A stretch of DNA of 64,000 nt from Acidobacteriota bacterium (GTDB lineage Bacteria > Acidobacteriota > Terriglobia > Terriglobales > Acidobacteriaceae). Positions 45,485 to 54,379 of this stretch are shown piece after piece. The position numbers and the translations under genes were made by a program. The notes under the pieces are model-generated. The model searched no databases. It was given only the letters and a program-made list of their open reading frames with translations, and was not told where the DNA came from. Position 1 is the first letter of the stretch. Each line of letters starts with the position of its first letter. The stretch spans positions 248,001-312,000 of the forward strand of contig JABCZH010000005.1 of the NCBI GenBank assembly GCA_013289795.1, read 5' to 3'.

Positions 45485-46020
45485 ATGAAACAACCTGGCA
45501 AGACAAACACGCCACGGGTTTGCCTCTCATTTTGGCGTCTCGGCATCACGCTGATGGCGGTGGCTTGGGCAACCGTCGGCATGGCCCAGTCGCCTATGCA
45601 GGTGCAATCAGACACGTCGGAGCGAAGGGTAACTATTATGGCGTTGCGACCTCGGGAGGCACTTTCGGGTTCGGTGCAGAATTCAAGCTGGAAGAGACCG
45701 GCACGTTAACTGTCTTGCACCCCTTCACCGGAGGATCAGACGGCGCTTATCCACTGGCAGCTTTGGTGCGGGATGCGGCCGGCAATCTGTACGGACGACC
45801 ATGGGTTGCGTCAACCTGTGCGCCGACCCTTGGGGAAGGTCTTCAAGTTGGACACGACCGGCAAGGAGACTGTGCTGCACACTTTCTCGGGAGGCGCGGA
45901 CGAGGCTCTAGCCAGGGCTGGTCTGATCAGGATTGCTGCGGGGAATCTTTATGGCACTACCAGCAGCGGCGCCATGGAATTGAAGAAACCGTGGCCTTGC
46001 GAGAGTCGAGGTCCCGATAG
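45485..46020 (+). pseudogene. GloVer tandem-repeat secreted protein, broken by frameshifts
   Basis: A signal peptide (RLGITLMAVAWATVGMAQSP) starts at ATG 45485. The first repeat is in another frame: YYGVATSGGTFGFGAEFKLE, TGTLTVLHPFTGGSDGAYPL, AALVRDAAGNLYG. The second returns to the first frame: KVFKLDTTGKETVLHTFSGG, ARAGLIRIAAGNLYGTTSSG. These are the GloVer-type repeats (GTVFKLDxxGxExVLHxFTGG ... DAxGNLYGTT). Intact proteins of this type have about ten repeats; here only two remain before unrelated sequence. Confidence 0.7.
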
Positions 46021-46310
46021 CGCCGGGCTTCCTCATGAGTACAAGACTTCAGGTGAGCAAGAGAGAACAAAGTGTCATTTAGAGAAAAATGAGGCAAAAG
46101 CGAGAATTTATTGGCAAGGGCAGTGTTACATTCCCGCATGGAAGCCGGTTCGTCATGTCCGACGCAGCTTCCAGATGTACAAGATCGTTTCGTGCGCTCG
46201 TACCAGCCTCAGCATAAGGAACCTGGCTGACAGCCGAGCCGCCGCTGTTCCTGGCAGCCAGGGCAGTCGACCGAGCATAAAAGTATTTGAGTTAACCTCA
46301 GGGAGATAGT
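46021..46310. other. short intergenic region after the GloVer remnant
   Basis: About 290 bases. Open reading continues in the remnant's second frame but without repeat character, so it is taken as non-coding. The promoter of the FG-GAP gene should be near 46270; AGGGAG at 46300-46305 is its likely ribosome-binding site. Confidence 0.35.
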
Positions 46311-47612
46311 ATGAAAATCTGTAGCGTCCGCTGTATCGTTATGCTTGCGATCCTGTCGGCTCTTTGTGCCGCGTCGGATCAACCAGCGTATAGAACCATA
46401 AACCAATCGGCCTACCTAAAGATTTCTAATAACAGCGGAGACTCGTTTTTCGGGACCTCCGTGGCGGTCGCCGGCGATGTAATCGTTGTCGGCGCTGAGA
46501 ACCAAGGAACAGACAGGCAGGGTGCGGCGTTCGTGTTTACCAAGTCGGGCAACAGTTGGAAGCAAGTAGCGGAGCTGGTTGCGTCGGACCGGTTGGCTCA
46601 GGAATTCGTCGGATACTCGCTGGCGATTACTAGCGACGGGAACACCATCTTCGCCGGGGCGCCGGAACTGCCCTCTACCAAACAGACCGCCGGGTCTGTC
46701 TATGTGTTTGTCAAACCCGCTGGTGGCTGGACCAACATGACTGAAACTGCAAAGCTGACGGCCGCCCATAGCAGTTTCCTGGGCACGGCTCTTTCTGTCA
46801 GCGGCGATGGAACGACCCTGGCCGTAGGCTCAGGCGGGACATCGGCACATGTGTTCGTTGAGCCAACGGGCGGCTGGGCTAACACCACCGAAGCGACCGC
46901 CACCTTGACGGATTCGCAGCAAGGAGCAGCGTGGCGCTATCCCGCTATCAGCGGTGATGGCAGCACCATAGCTGACGGCGCGGTCGATGGAAAGACCCAG
47001 AACGGACTCGCGTTCGTCTACCTGCGGCCTGGGTCGCAATGGCAGGGCACGGTGCAACCCACTGCTGATCTGACTCCGTCCGTTATCAGTTCACCGCCGG
47101 GGTACGGCGACGACTTTGGTGCCGGTATAGCCACTGACGGCAACATCGTCGCCATTGGTGCCACCAATCAGAACAATCTCCAAGGGGAGGCGTATATCTA
47201 TGTCAAGCCGACCAGCGGTTGGACTAACATGACCGAGACGGCGACCATTGCCGCCCCACAAGTCGCGGCACCCTCGGACTTCTTCGGTTGGCCGGTGGTC
47301 ATCAGCGGTACAGCGGTGCTAGTCGGCTACGAGGCAGCCATCACGGACGAAAACGGCACGCAGGATCTGTCTGGCGAGGTCTTTGGATATGTGGAACCAA
47401 AGGGAGGTTGGGTCAACACCAACATCCCAAACTTTTCCCTTCTGCCGAACCCGACCCTGAAATCCAACTTAGTTCAGGTTTTTCTTTTCTGTAACGGCTT
47501 AGCAATCGATGGGAACACGAACACCGTGGTCGTCGGGGCTCCTGGCACTTGGTATAAGGGGCAACCCCAACAAGGCTTTCCGGGCTTAGGTTTCGTGTTT
47601 AACCTGCCGTAG
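46311..47612 (+). CDS. secreted FG-GAP (integrin-like) repeat propeller protein
   Basis: 433 residues. ATG 46311 follows CAGGGAG, and a signal peptide is present (IVMLAILSALCAASDQPA). At least six FG-GAP blades are visible: FFGTSVAVAGDVIVVGAENQ, FVGYSLAITSDGNTIFAGAP, FLGTALSVSGDGTTLAVGSG, YPAISGDGSTIADGAV, DFGAGIATDGNIVAIGATNQ and FFGWPVVISGTAVLVGY. Each blade has a following aromatic motif such as GSVYVFVKPAGGWTN. The fold is a beta-propeller with calcium-binding loops in many relatives. It stands alone; role unknown, probably surface or extracellular binding. Confidence 0.8.
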   Translation: MKICSVRCIVMLAILSALCAASDQPAYRTINQSAYLKISNNSGDSFFGTSVAVAGDVIVVGAENQGTDRQGAAFVFTKSGNSWKQVAELVASDRLAQEFVGYSLAITSDGNTIFAGAPELPSTKQTAGSVYVFVKPAGGWTNMTETAKLTAAHSSFLGTALSVSGDGTTLAVGSGGTSAHVFVEPTGGWANTTEATATLTDSQQGAAWRYPAISGDGSTIADGAVDGKTQNGLAFVYLRPGSQWQGTVQPTADLTPSVISSPPGYGDDFGAGIATDGNIVAIGATNQNNLQGEAYIYVKPTSGWTNMTETATIAAPQVAAPSDFFGWPVVISGTAVLVGYEAAITDENGTQDLSGEVFGYVEPKGGWVNTNIPNFSLLPNPTLKSNLVQVFLFCNGLAIDGNTNTVVVGAPGTWYKGQPQQGFPGLGFVFNLP

Positions 47613-47760
47613 AACTGACAGTTAGGGCATAGTTCCGCCCTTTGCAGACGGCCATGCCCAGGCCTTCTCAGCGGCGGGCAGCCGACGAACATCGGCAAGA
47701 CGGGCCTGTGCGTCTGCTTGGGCGGCCGATGATGCGCGCATCCAGAAAAATTCTCTCAAG

Positions 47761-47946
47761 GTGACCGACCCAAAGCAGGCCAAAGAGCTGACCCGGGAGG
47801 AGCGGGAAGAAGTCTTCCGACGCTCGCTGAAGACAATGGGCCTGAAGGACCATGGCCCCATGACACCGCAACAGAAAGGCCTGGTCCAGCGCATGTACCG
47901 GACCGTGGTTTTAGGTGAATCCGGCAACCGGCCAGCAAATCAGTAA
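47761..47946 (+). CDS. possible 61-aa protein
   Basis: GTG 47761 to TAA encodes a hydrophilic helical peptide (KQAKELTREEREEVFRRSLK then PMTPQQKGLVQRMYRTVVLG) with coding-like composition. The same frame is open upstream to about 47650 with less typical sequence, so this may be the tail of a decayed larger gene. No convincing ribosome-binding site. Low confidence. Confidence 0.25.
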   Translation: MTDPKQAKELTREEREEVFRRSLKTMGLKDHGPMTPQQKGLVQRMYRTVVLGESGNRPANQ

Positions 47947-48256
47947 CTCGAGCCTGCAATACATCGCATTGCGATCCGCCAGGGACTACGTCGCCATCGA
48001 GCGCACTGGGAAGATCTGTTTGACCTCGAGCCGCGTACATGAGCCCGTCAGGGACCCTGTCTCTACGCCCGACGGTTTCACTGCTGGCTGCCCCGCAAGT
48101 TGCTTAAGTACAGGGATTTACAGACAACGTCCTTCCAGTTTCGTGCCGATGTGGGGTGCGGCGTACGAGCGGTACGTCAAAGGAAGTGGCGAAACGTCCT
48201 CGTCTCGTCGTCTCGACTTCTGTCCCAGTCCTGCGATTCGTGATGTCTCTAAACCG

Positions 48257-49348
48257 TCATTCACCACACGGATCGTGCCCCAGGCGGAGAAGGAACCCGT
48301 GGTCGTGGTTGTGGGCGTCAGTGTACCAGCCGGCAATGTCGCCGTTCGCGTTGATCTTCGTGAGCCACGTTCCCTGGCCGCCTGCAGCGTTCGGGTCATC
48401 GTGTGTCGTAAAGATGCCCTTGCAGTAGACCATGCCGTGCCCAACCCCGTTGCCATCGTACCACCCGCCGACGATGACGCCCGCCCCGTTGATCCCGAGG
48501 ACGTCGGTGCCAGACACGCCTTGGGGATCATTGATCCGCAGAAACCGTCCGTCGTGCAACAGGTAACCTTTGGAGTTTGTTTGTGGGCTGGGCTCCGTGA
48601 AGAGCACGATGTCGCCATGGTCATTGATGCCGAAGGCGTGCGTCCCTAGGCCTGGTCCGTGCTCGGCATGGGGCGCATCGATCGTCGTGTAGGTTCCATC
48701 GTGCAGCACGAATCCGTGAACCGAGAAGTCCTCGTCCGTGAAATCTCCCACGATGACGCCCGCGTCGTTGATGCCGTCGGCTTGCGTTCCGTAAAAACGC
48801 CCGCGGGGAGAGGCAGGGTCGTCGATCGGCGTGAATGTTCTGGCCCGCAACACGAACGAGTGCGCTTCGTAATTGCTGTTGATGTAGCGCCCGGTGATGT
48901 CACCAAACCCGTTGATATCATACAGAGTTGTGCCTTGCGGTTCGCCTTGAAGGGGCCGTCCGTGACCGGCCTTGGGGTCATCGATCGTCGTGAATTGACC
49001 GTCGTGCCAGAAGAATCCGTGCCGAACCTGTTTGGCATCGTCGTAGCTTCCGATGACGTCGCCTTGGGCATCGAGGCTCCAGGCGCGCGTGCCCATGACG
49101 CCCTTTGGATCGTCGATTTCGATGAAGGTGTCGTTGTCCGATGCTTGGACCTGAGGAACCTGGAGACCTCTGGTCGGGCTCGTGAGCGCAGCGACATGAC
49201 CATGCCCGACGAGCGCAGCTCCGATCAGAGAAAGCGTAACGAAGGTCGTCCGCATTGTCCACTTCGTTTCCAGCGCCGCGTCGTTTGCACAGCGAACGAA
49301 AGCGAATGAAAGTAAATCAGCAATTGGTTTCGCTAGAATCTTTTTCAT
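48257..49348 (-). CDS. HAF-repeat secreted protein
   Basis: 363 residues from ATG 49348, preceded by GGAG seven bases upstream. A second start at 49255 would put the signal peptide (TTFVTLSLIGAALVGHGHVA) at the N-terminus and may be the true one. The mature part is seven to eight HAF-type repeats: YDINGFGDITGRYINSNYEA, GINDAGVIVGDFTDE, GINDHGDIVLFTE, GINGAGVIVGGWYDGNG and KINANGDIAGWYTDAHN, each followed by HGFxxxxGxFTTIDDP-like strands. Such proteins are common in Acidobacteria and of unknown role. Confidence 0.78.
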   Translation of the reverse strand: MKKILAKPIADLLSFAFVRCANDAALETKWTMRTTFVTLSLIGAALVGHGHVAALTSPTRGLQVPQVQASDNDTFIEIDDPKGVMGTRAWSLDAQGDVIGSYDDAKQVRHGFFWHDGQFTTIDDPKAGHGRPLQGEPQGTTLYDINGFGDITGRYINSNYEAHSFVLRARTFTPIDDPASPRGRFYGTQADGINDAGVIVGDFTDEDFSVHGFVLHDGTYTTIDAPHAEHGPGLGTHAFGINDHGDIVLFTEPSPQTNSKGYLLHDGRFLRINDPQGVSGTDVLGINGAGVIVGGWYDGNGVGHGMVYCKGIFTTHDDPNAAGGQGTWLTKINANGDIAGWYTDAHNHDHGFLLRLGHDPCGE

Positions 49349-49431
49349 ACGAATTCTCCATTCAGGTAATCGCGATTTCGCTGCTGCTTCCCCTGTCTAA
49401 CTCGCTGCTTGGCGACTGATTTTTGAGGACG

Positions 49432-49521
49432 CTAGGCCTCCACCACCGATGGCCATTCTCTCCGCCAGCCAGATTCGGCTTGCAAGAATAGCAACACATG
49501 GATTTTGCTAAGGTCTTTCAT
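49432..49521 (-). CDS. possible 29-aa leader-type peptide upstream of the HAF gene
   Basis: ATG 49521 is preceded by GAGGAG at seven bases and the frame stops at TAG 49432-49434. The peptide is MKDLSKIHVLLFLQAES followed by GWRREWPSVVEA. It lies 84 bases ahead of the HAF-repeat gene on the same strand. It may be a small regulatory or leader peptide, or chance. Confidence 0.3.
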   Translation of the reverse strand: MKDLSKIHVLLFLQAESGWRREWPSVVEA

Positions 49522-49913
49522 GTATCGGCTCCTCGCGCTGCTTCTTTACCACCTATAACTGCGACATCTCCACCCACCTTGCGCCACCCGTGAAACAACG
49601 TCAATGCCCTATAAGCTCATTTTTCCCTCACCATTCGAGTGGCTTGCACCGGCAGCGTCAACACAAGGAACACCGCGTTGCGTGAGCCACCCACCCGCCT
49701 CAAATTATTCACAACAAAGCCAGGTCGATGCGGATTGTCGACAAATCTCTGACATCCTTGACAACTCCGTGACAATCAGCCGCCACGCCCGCAGTCCAGC
49801 GGTCGAAGCATGAGGGAAAAATGAGGCTACAAGCCATTGACTTAGAGCAACCATCTGGGCAAAAGTGGCGTGGTTGTGCTGGGTTCGCGCTCTGAAAGGG
49901 GGAGGTCCTCGCC
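49522..49913. other. divergent intergenic region
   Basis: About 390 bases between the minus-strand HAF locus and the plus-strand thioredoxin-like gene. Several TTGACA-like hexamers occur (for example near 49761 and 49837), but none has a matching -10 at good spacing. No gene seen. Confidence 0.35.
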
Positions 49914-50519
49914 GTGTCTCATCCGCGTCTGCGCAAGTCCTTAAGTTTTGTCCTGCTGCTTTTGGTCATTGCCCTCATCGCGGAAGACGTTATCTTGTTG
50001 CGCCAGAATCATCGCCTCAAGAATGAGTTGCCCTTGCCGTCTGCCTTGGCCGTGCACCGCGAGGAACCGCTCCATGACATCGGCGGTATTGGTTTTGATG
50101 GCAGGTTTCATACTGTCGGAGTGCCGACATCGTCCGCCGACCACTTGCTCATCTTTACCTTCGCACCACGATGTCCAGAGTGCACGTTGAGCCAGCCTCT
50201 CGACGTAGCCCTTAGCGCGCAAGCCAAGAAGCTCGGATGGCGCACGGTGTGGATCAGCCGGGGCAATCCCGAAGAAACCCGTGCCTTCTGCGAGGGCAGC
50301 GGTGTTCCTCCGGAAGAAACCCTCGTAAATCCTCCGTATTCTACGTATCTCAGGCTCGGACTCGCCGCCGTTCCACAAATCGTGGCCGTGGGTGAAAATG
50401 GCAAGGTTGACGAAGTCTGGTTAGGACGCCTCACTGACGAGTCAGCAAAATCGGTGGCCCAGTTTTTGTCGGACCACCCCGTACAAGCCAGCAACAGCGC
50501 ACCGGCGGTCTCGCGGTGA
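49914..50519 (+). CDS. membrane-tethered thioredoxin-like protein (TlpA/MauD-type)
   Basis: 201 residues from GTG 49914, preceded by GGGGGAGG. One N-terminal membrane anchor (SFVLLLLVIALIAEDVILL) exposes the rest to the periplasm. The thioredoxin-fold domain has HLLIFTFAPRCPECTLSQPL, with a redox motif CPEC in place of CGPC, then RTVWISRGNPEE, and the cis-proline strand AAVPQIVAVGENGKVDEVWL. A third Cys (RAFCEGSG) lies between them. It is 60 bases upstream of the cysteine-rich secreted peptide on the same strand, ahead of one terminator. The likely job is thiol-disulfide exchange in the envelope, perhaps on that peptide (inference). Confidence 0.8.
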   Translation: MSHPRLRKSLSFVLLLLVIALIAEDVILLRQNHRLKNELPLPSALAVHREEPLHDIGGIGFDGRFHTVGVPTSSADHLLIFTFAPRCPECTLSQPLDVALSAQAKKLGWRTVWISRGNPEETRAFCEGSGVPPEETLVNPPYSTYLRLGLAAVPQIVAVGENGKVDEVWLGRLTDESAKSVAQFLSDHPVQASNSAPAVSR

Positions 50520-50579
50520 CCATTATTTGACATATCGATGAAGCTCTGGTCGAAAATTCACACAAAGGAGGAACGAACA

Positions 50580-50771
50580 ATGCAAACAATCACAAGGGCA
50601 GTGCTGGCGGTGGGGCTGTTTACCTGCGTCGTCGTGAGCGCAATGCAGGCCATGTCCGAACCGTCCGCGGCTCGCGGGGCATGCCAACGCAGTAACGGAA
50701 CATGCGTGTCGCTGAGCTGCACCGGCGAGTGTGGCCCAGCGTTTCCAAGCCTCTGTACATGTTTACACTAG
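50580..50771 (+). CDS. small secreted cysteine-rich peptide (63 aa)
   Basis: ATG 50580 is preceded by AAAGGAGG, an excellent ribosome-binding site. An upstream in-frame ATG at 50538 is not needed. Residues 1-30 are a signal peptide (RAVLAVGLFTCVVVSAMQAM, cleavage near SEPSA-A). The mature 33 residues hold six Cys (35, 42, 47, 51, 59, 61) spaced C-x6-C-x4-C-x3-C-x7-C-x-C, with a GEC and a final CTC motif. The spacing recalls disulfide-knotted (defensin- or knottin-like) peptides without matching one exactly. It follows a membrane thioredoxin-like protein and is closed by a strong terminator. It could be an antimicrobial or signal peptide, or a metal-binding one; no similarity is claimed. Confidence 0.75.
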   Translation: MQTITRAVLAVGLFTCVVVSAMQAMSEPSAARGACQRSNGTCVSLSCTGECGPAFPSLCTCLH

Positions 50772-50783
50772 GCAGAAACCAGC

Positions 50784-50814
50784 AAGGCCCCGCTGCAAAG
50801 GCGGGGCTTTTTTT
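50784..50814 (+). terminator. intrinsic terminator after the cysteine-rich peptide gene
   Basis: A GC-rich stem GCCCCGC/GCGGGGC (50787-50793 with 50801-50807), extended by A-T pairs, has a seven-base loop and is followed by seven T residues. It lies 13 bases after the peptide's stop codon. Confidence 0.9.
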
Positions 50815-51270
50815 ACTGACGACTAACGACTGAGGACGGACGACTAGCTCATGCAGCAGCCCATGCCTTTGCCGGCACACGCTCTTGTGAGGTTTCAGTT
50901 AACTTCTCATAAGTAGACGAAGAGTCCACTCCCAAACACGTTGATAAACACAAGCATATGCGACCTCTAACCAGAAACTGACACCCTGCCGTCAAGAGTG
51001 CTTCGATCTCTCCACGAAGTAACGGGTGACGTGCAAATCAGAATCCGCTGGGGGGCAATCGACGCGGGAGGTGAACTTCTCGCCCGTCAGTGTTCAATCA
51101 GAGCGCTCAAGGGCAAGCATTAACCTATTGAATTTGCCCAAGTTATATTTGCTCACAAGCTTTTTGCGGAGCACACCTCTGACAAAACGGTGAAGAAACT
51201 ATGGATAGCCCGTTTCCGCTGCAAAATCTCCCACCACCGAACGCCTTTTCGACGCTAATCCAAGATCAAA
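50815..51270. other. intergenic region between convergent transcription units
   Basis: About 455 bases after the terminator. I see no gene with coding character, and no repeat or RNA motif that I recognise. Confidence 0.35.
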
Positions 51271-54261
51271 TTAGTCCGTCGACATCCGGGAGATAAACGG
51301 CACCCTGTCAATTCGTAAGGCGGTGAGTCTGGAAGCAGCGTTTCTGGCGATCAGCCCAAAACCCCGAGCCTCTGCCTCTCGTTGCAGCTTCTCGAAACAG
51401 AGAAAGCCGTTGCGTGCGGAAGTTCCTGCTATTACGCCGCACTGGGAAAGTTGAACCTTCAACACACAAGCCACGCAGTGCGATTTTGATGCCAGTTGCA
51501 TTGCGGAACTTAGGATTAGATCTGCCCGGGCCCAGTCGCCCGATGCTCCAACTGATTGAGCAGAGACTTCCGCCGTAGAAATTTTGAGCGCGAACAGCTC
51601 CTGTTTTGCCGAAACAACTTGAGCCCGCAGCGCAGCCTTCTGGGCTTCTCCTGCGTGATTAGCGAGCAGCGCCAGCCTCGCCCGTAGAATCAAGCACATC
51701 AATTGCGTATGGAGATTGTTGTCGGGGCGCGCTTCGATCTCGAGCAGGCGCAGCATTTCCTGGGCTTGTGCGGACTGACCTTCCTCAAGTGCCAACTCTG
51801 CCATGGCATAGTGAGTTTTCTCTTCCTCATTTCGTTCGTGGAGAGCGTGCTCAAGCAAGAGCGCTTGTCCATAGTTGGTGTGTGCCTCGGAGATCTTGCC
51901 CTGCAAAAAGAATGTATCTCCCAACGCTCTTTGAGCGGCCGCTTGCAACATTTTGTTTGCAATGCTGTTGGCGTTATCAATTGCCTTTTGCTGCAGTTGT
52001 TCGGCTTCTCGCAGACTGCCTTGAACCGCTGTCACACTTCCCATATCGATCAAACTGCCGATGGCAACGGCTTGCGCACCGCTGGATCGGGCCGTCGCTT
52101 CGGCGGCTTCCAGGCACTTCTTTGCGCTCTCTAAATCACCCGCATACAGCAGAGTCCGTCCCAAACCAGCTAAAGCGTCTGCCTTCACATCTCCCTTAGA
52201 GATGTTCTCAGATAATTGCAATGATTTGCCATAGTATTCCTTTGCCTGCGAGAGGAGACCCTCTGCCAGGAAACTATCACCCATACCCAGCAAAGACGTC
52301 GCTTCTCCTGTCTTGTAATCGATTTCACGAAAGACGTCGTAAGCGTGGCGGTAGGTAGTTAGCGCCTTGGCGGAATCCCCCCGGTTCTGGAAGATCGTCG
52401 CGAGGTTGGAAGTGGCGATGGCTTCTCCTCGCTTGTAGCCGATAGTCCGTGCGATTTGCTGAGACTTCTCATACGCCGATTCAGCGTTGATAACGTCTCC
52501 CTCGTCGTCCAAAACCGTCCCTTCACCGTTTAGTGTGTCTGCCAGGCCGCCGGAGTCCTTGAATGTTTCGAATATGGTTGCGGCTTCGCGCTGATGACTT
52601 AGCGCCTGAAGGTAGTCTCCAAGATGGCGCAGCGCTACGGCCTGCTGCAGTCGGGCTCTGGCAATGACGAGGGGCGCACCTGCCTGGACACCCTCGTTGA
52701 CCGCGGCTTCAGCGGCCGCGAATTCCTCTTTGAAGTCTCCTACGCCTTGCATGGCCCTAGCCTGTGCGAGATCGATGCTCGCATCGTCTCGTACCGATCG
52801 CGGCAGAGCTCGCATCTGGCGAAGTGTGGCCATCGAGTCGTTCGGTTTCCCTCCGGAATACTGCACATATGCGAGACGATTCAGGCAATAGAGGTCGCCT
52901 GGCAACAAATTTGAAAGTCTTCGGTAGGTTTCCTCTGCTCGCGGCCAGTCATGCTTAGATTCGTAGTAGCGAGCTTCAACCTTCAAACCTTGCTCATATG
53001 TCAGACCGTGCGCGAGATCAAAAGCAGCCTTCGCTTGCTGCAATGCATGCAACTCGTGGCCGCCAGAGGTATCCGCTGCACTGAGCGCCCAGTGTACCAG
53101 CGCGTTGTTGGGATCGGCGATAGCAGCTCGCGTGAGAACTTCCTGTGCGCCCATGTAGTTGCCGCTGCGAAGCTTGTCGAGTCCGGAAAAATAGAGACTT
53201 TGGACGACGCTGTTGGCCGGCATTGCATGTCGTATCTCAGCTTCTTCTGAACTGGAAAGAGGAGTTACACCCAGTTGCTGCCGAAGGCGAACGCCAGCTT
53301 CTGCAATCAAATCAAAAATCTGCGCCACTGTGCCTGTTTCAGATAGTGATGCCACGGTTTGACCCGTGTTCGTATTCTGCAAATGGATGTCAAGCCGAAT
53401 ACGGTCGGCGGGGCTGCCGCTGCCGATTCTTGTGAAAGATCCTGTTACGACCGTCTCCGCGCCTAAGTTCGCTTGAATTCGCTTGAGGGTTGGACGAGAG
53501 AACAAGCCATCATCCTGGATGGAAAGTTCACGCTTCATCTGCGCGACATCCTCCCCTGAAACTGGAGACAAATCTGTACCCGTTCCTATTTCGGTCGATA
53601 GCATCTCCGCAACTGCTGTAGAAAGCCATGCACTGTCAGGTCGACGGCTGAGATTCTCGAAGCCGACAACGGCCACTCTGCGTGGCATTGATTGCATCGG
53701 GCTGGACGAGGAAACTTCGGTGATTTGGGATTTTGCCTTGGGCCTGAAGCGCGAAATGGAATTAAAAGCCAACACGGCGAGTGCTAAGGCCGCTGCAACG
53801 AAAAGCCCGCTCCCGCGGCGCCAAAGCACGGTGCTGCTTGTTGAGATCCGCCGGGACTCACTGACGGTTGTTACGGTCTTTGGAGTCTCCTGAAGCGGCG
53901 AATCCGGCGGCATTTCAAGCTTCGCGATGAGTCGGTAGCCGCGGCGTGGCACCGTCTCTATGAATCTTGGTTTCTCCGGTGAGTCTTCCAGCGTCTGCCT
54001 CAGCCTGTTAACTACGGCGTGAATGCTGTGGTTGAACTCGACGTTAATGTCGTCCGGCCAGAGTTTCTGCCGCAGTTCTTCCTGCGTAACGACCTCTCCA
54101 GGTCGTTCCAACAACGCAATTAGCAGTCGGACCGGTTGGTCGGGTATCCGCAACCGCACTCCATCTTTGGTTAGCTCACGTGTGACGGTATCGACCAGGA
54201 ATGAACCCAGCTGTACCAAATGCCTCTGGGGCACAGGTTTCATATCCGCCGTTACTCCCAT
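51271..54261 (-). CDS. membrane-bound winged-helix/TPR regulator (CadC/ToxR-like), copy 2
   Basis: About 996 residues from ATG 54261 (ATG 54243 also possible). The longer frame to 54339 runs into an IS remnant and is not taken. The winged helix spans residues about 16-113 (RIPDQPVRLLIALLERPGEV, VEFNHSIHAVVNRLRQTLED, FIETVPRRGYRLIAK), with one membrane segment near 151-168. The same alpha/beta periplasmic domain as copy 1 follows (VAVVGFENLSRRPDSAWLST, ETVVTGSFTRIG), then a long TPR array. The C-terminus has SHCVACVLKVQLSQC and REAEARGFGLIARNA, matching copy 1. It is a clear paralogue of the gene at 42139-45159. Its upstream region is occupied by a transposase remnant, so its promoter may be altered. 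Confidence 0.85.
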   Translation of the reverse strand: MGVTADMKPVPQRHLVQLGSFLVDTVTRELTKDGVRLRIPDQPVRLLIALLERPGEVVTQEELRQKLWPDDINVEFNHSIHAVVNRLRQTLEDSPEKPRFIETVPRRGYRLIAKLEMPPDSPLQETPKTVTTVSESRRISTSSTVLWRRGSGLFVAAALALAVLAFNSISRFRPKAKSQITEVSSSSPMQSMPRRVAVVGFENLSRRPDSAWLSTAVAEMLSTEIGTGTDLSPVSGEDVAQMKRELSIQDDGLFSRPTLKRIQANLGAETVVTGSFTRIGSGSPADRIRLDIHLQNTNTGQTVASLSETGTVAQIFDLIAEAGVRLRQQLGVTPLSSSEEAEIRHAMPANSVVQSLYFSGLDKLRSGNYMGAQEVLTRAAIADPNNALVHWALSAADTSGGHELHALQQAKAAFDLAHGLTYEQGLKVEARYYESKHDWPRAEETYRRLSNLLPGDLYCLNRLAYVQYSGGKPNDSMATLRQMRALPRSVRDDASIDLAQARAMQGVGDFKEEFAAAEAAVNEGVQAGAPLVIARARLQQAVALRHLGDYLQALSHQREAATIFETFKDSGGLADTLNGEGTVLDDEGDVINAESAYEKSQQIARTIGYKRGEAIATSNLATIFQNRGDSAKALTTYRHAYDVFREIDYKTGEATSLLGMGDSFLAEGLLSQAKEYYGKSLQLSENISKGDVKADALAGLGRTLLYAGDLESAKKCLEAAEATARSSGAQAVAIGSLIDMGSVTAVQGSLREAEQLQQKAIDNANSIANKMLQAAAQRALGDTFFLQGKISEAHTNYGQALLLEHALHERNEEEKTHYAMAELALEEGQSAQAQEMLRLLEIEARPDNNLHTQLMCLILRARLALLANHAGEAQKAALRAQVVSAKQELFALKISTAEVSAQSVGASGDWARADLILSSAMQLASKSHCVACVLKVQLSQCGVIAGTSARNGFLCFEKLQREAEARGFGLIARNAASRLTALRIDRVPFISRMSTD

Positions 54262-54379
54262 CTGCTTGCGTGCCAGACGCTTCCCCGGTTGCGGGAGGTC
54301 CGACTGGCGACATGCAGAATTGCCACAGATTCTACACATCGAGCTCGAATACGAAAAGAGACGAAATACTCCATTTTCG

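Noticed and set aside
47915-48649. A 244-codon plus-strand frame
   Set aside because: It is antisense to the HAF-repeat gene, which has clear repeats and a signal peptide; the plus-strand frame has no domain.
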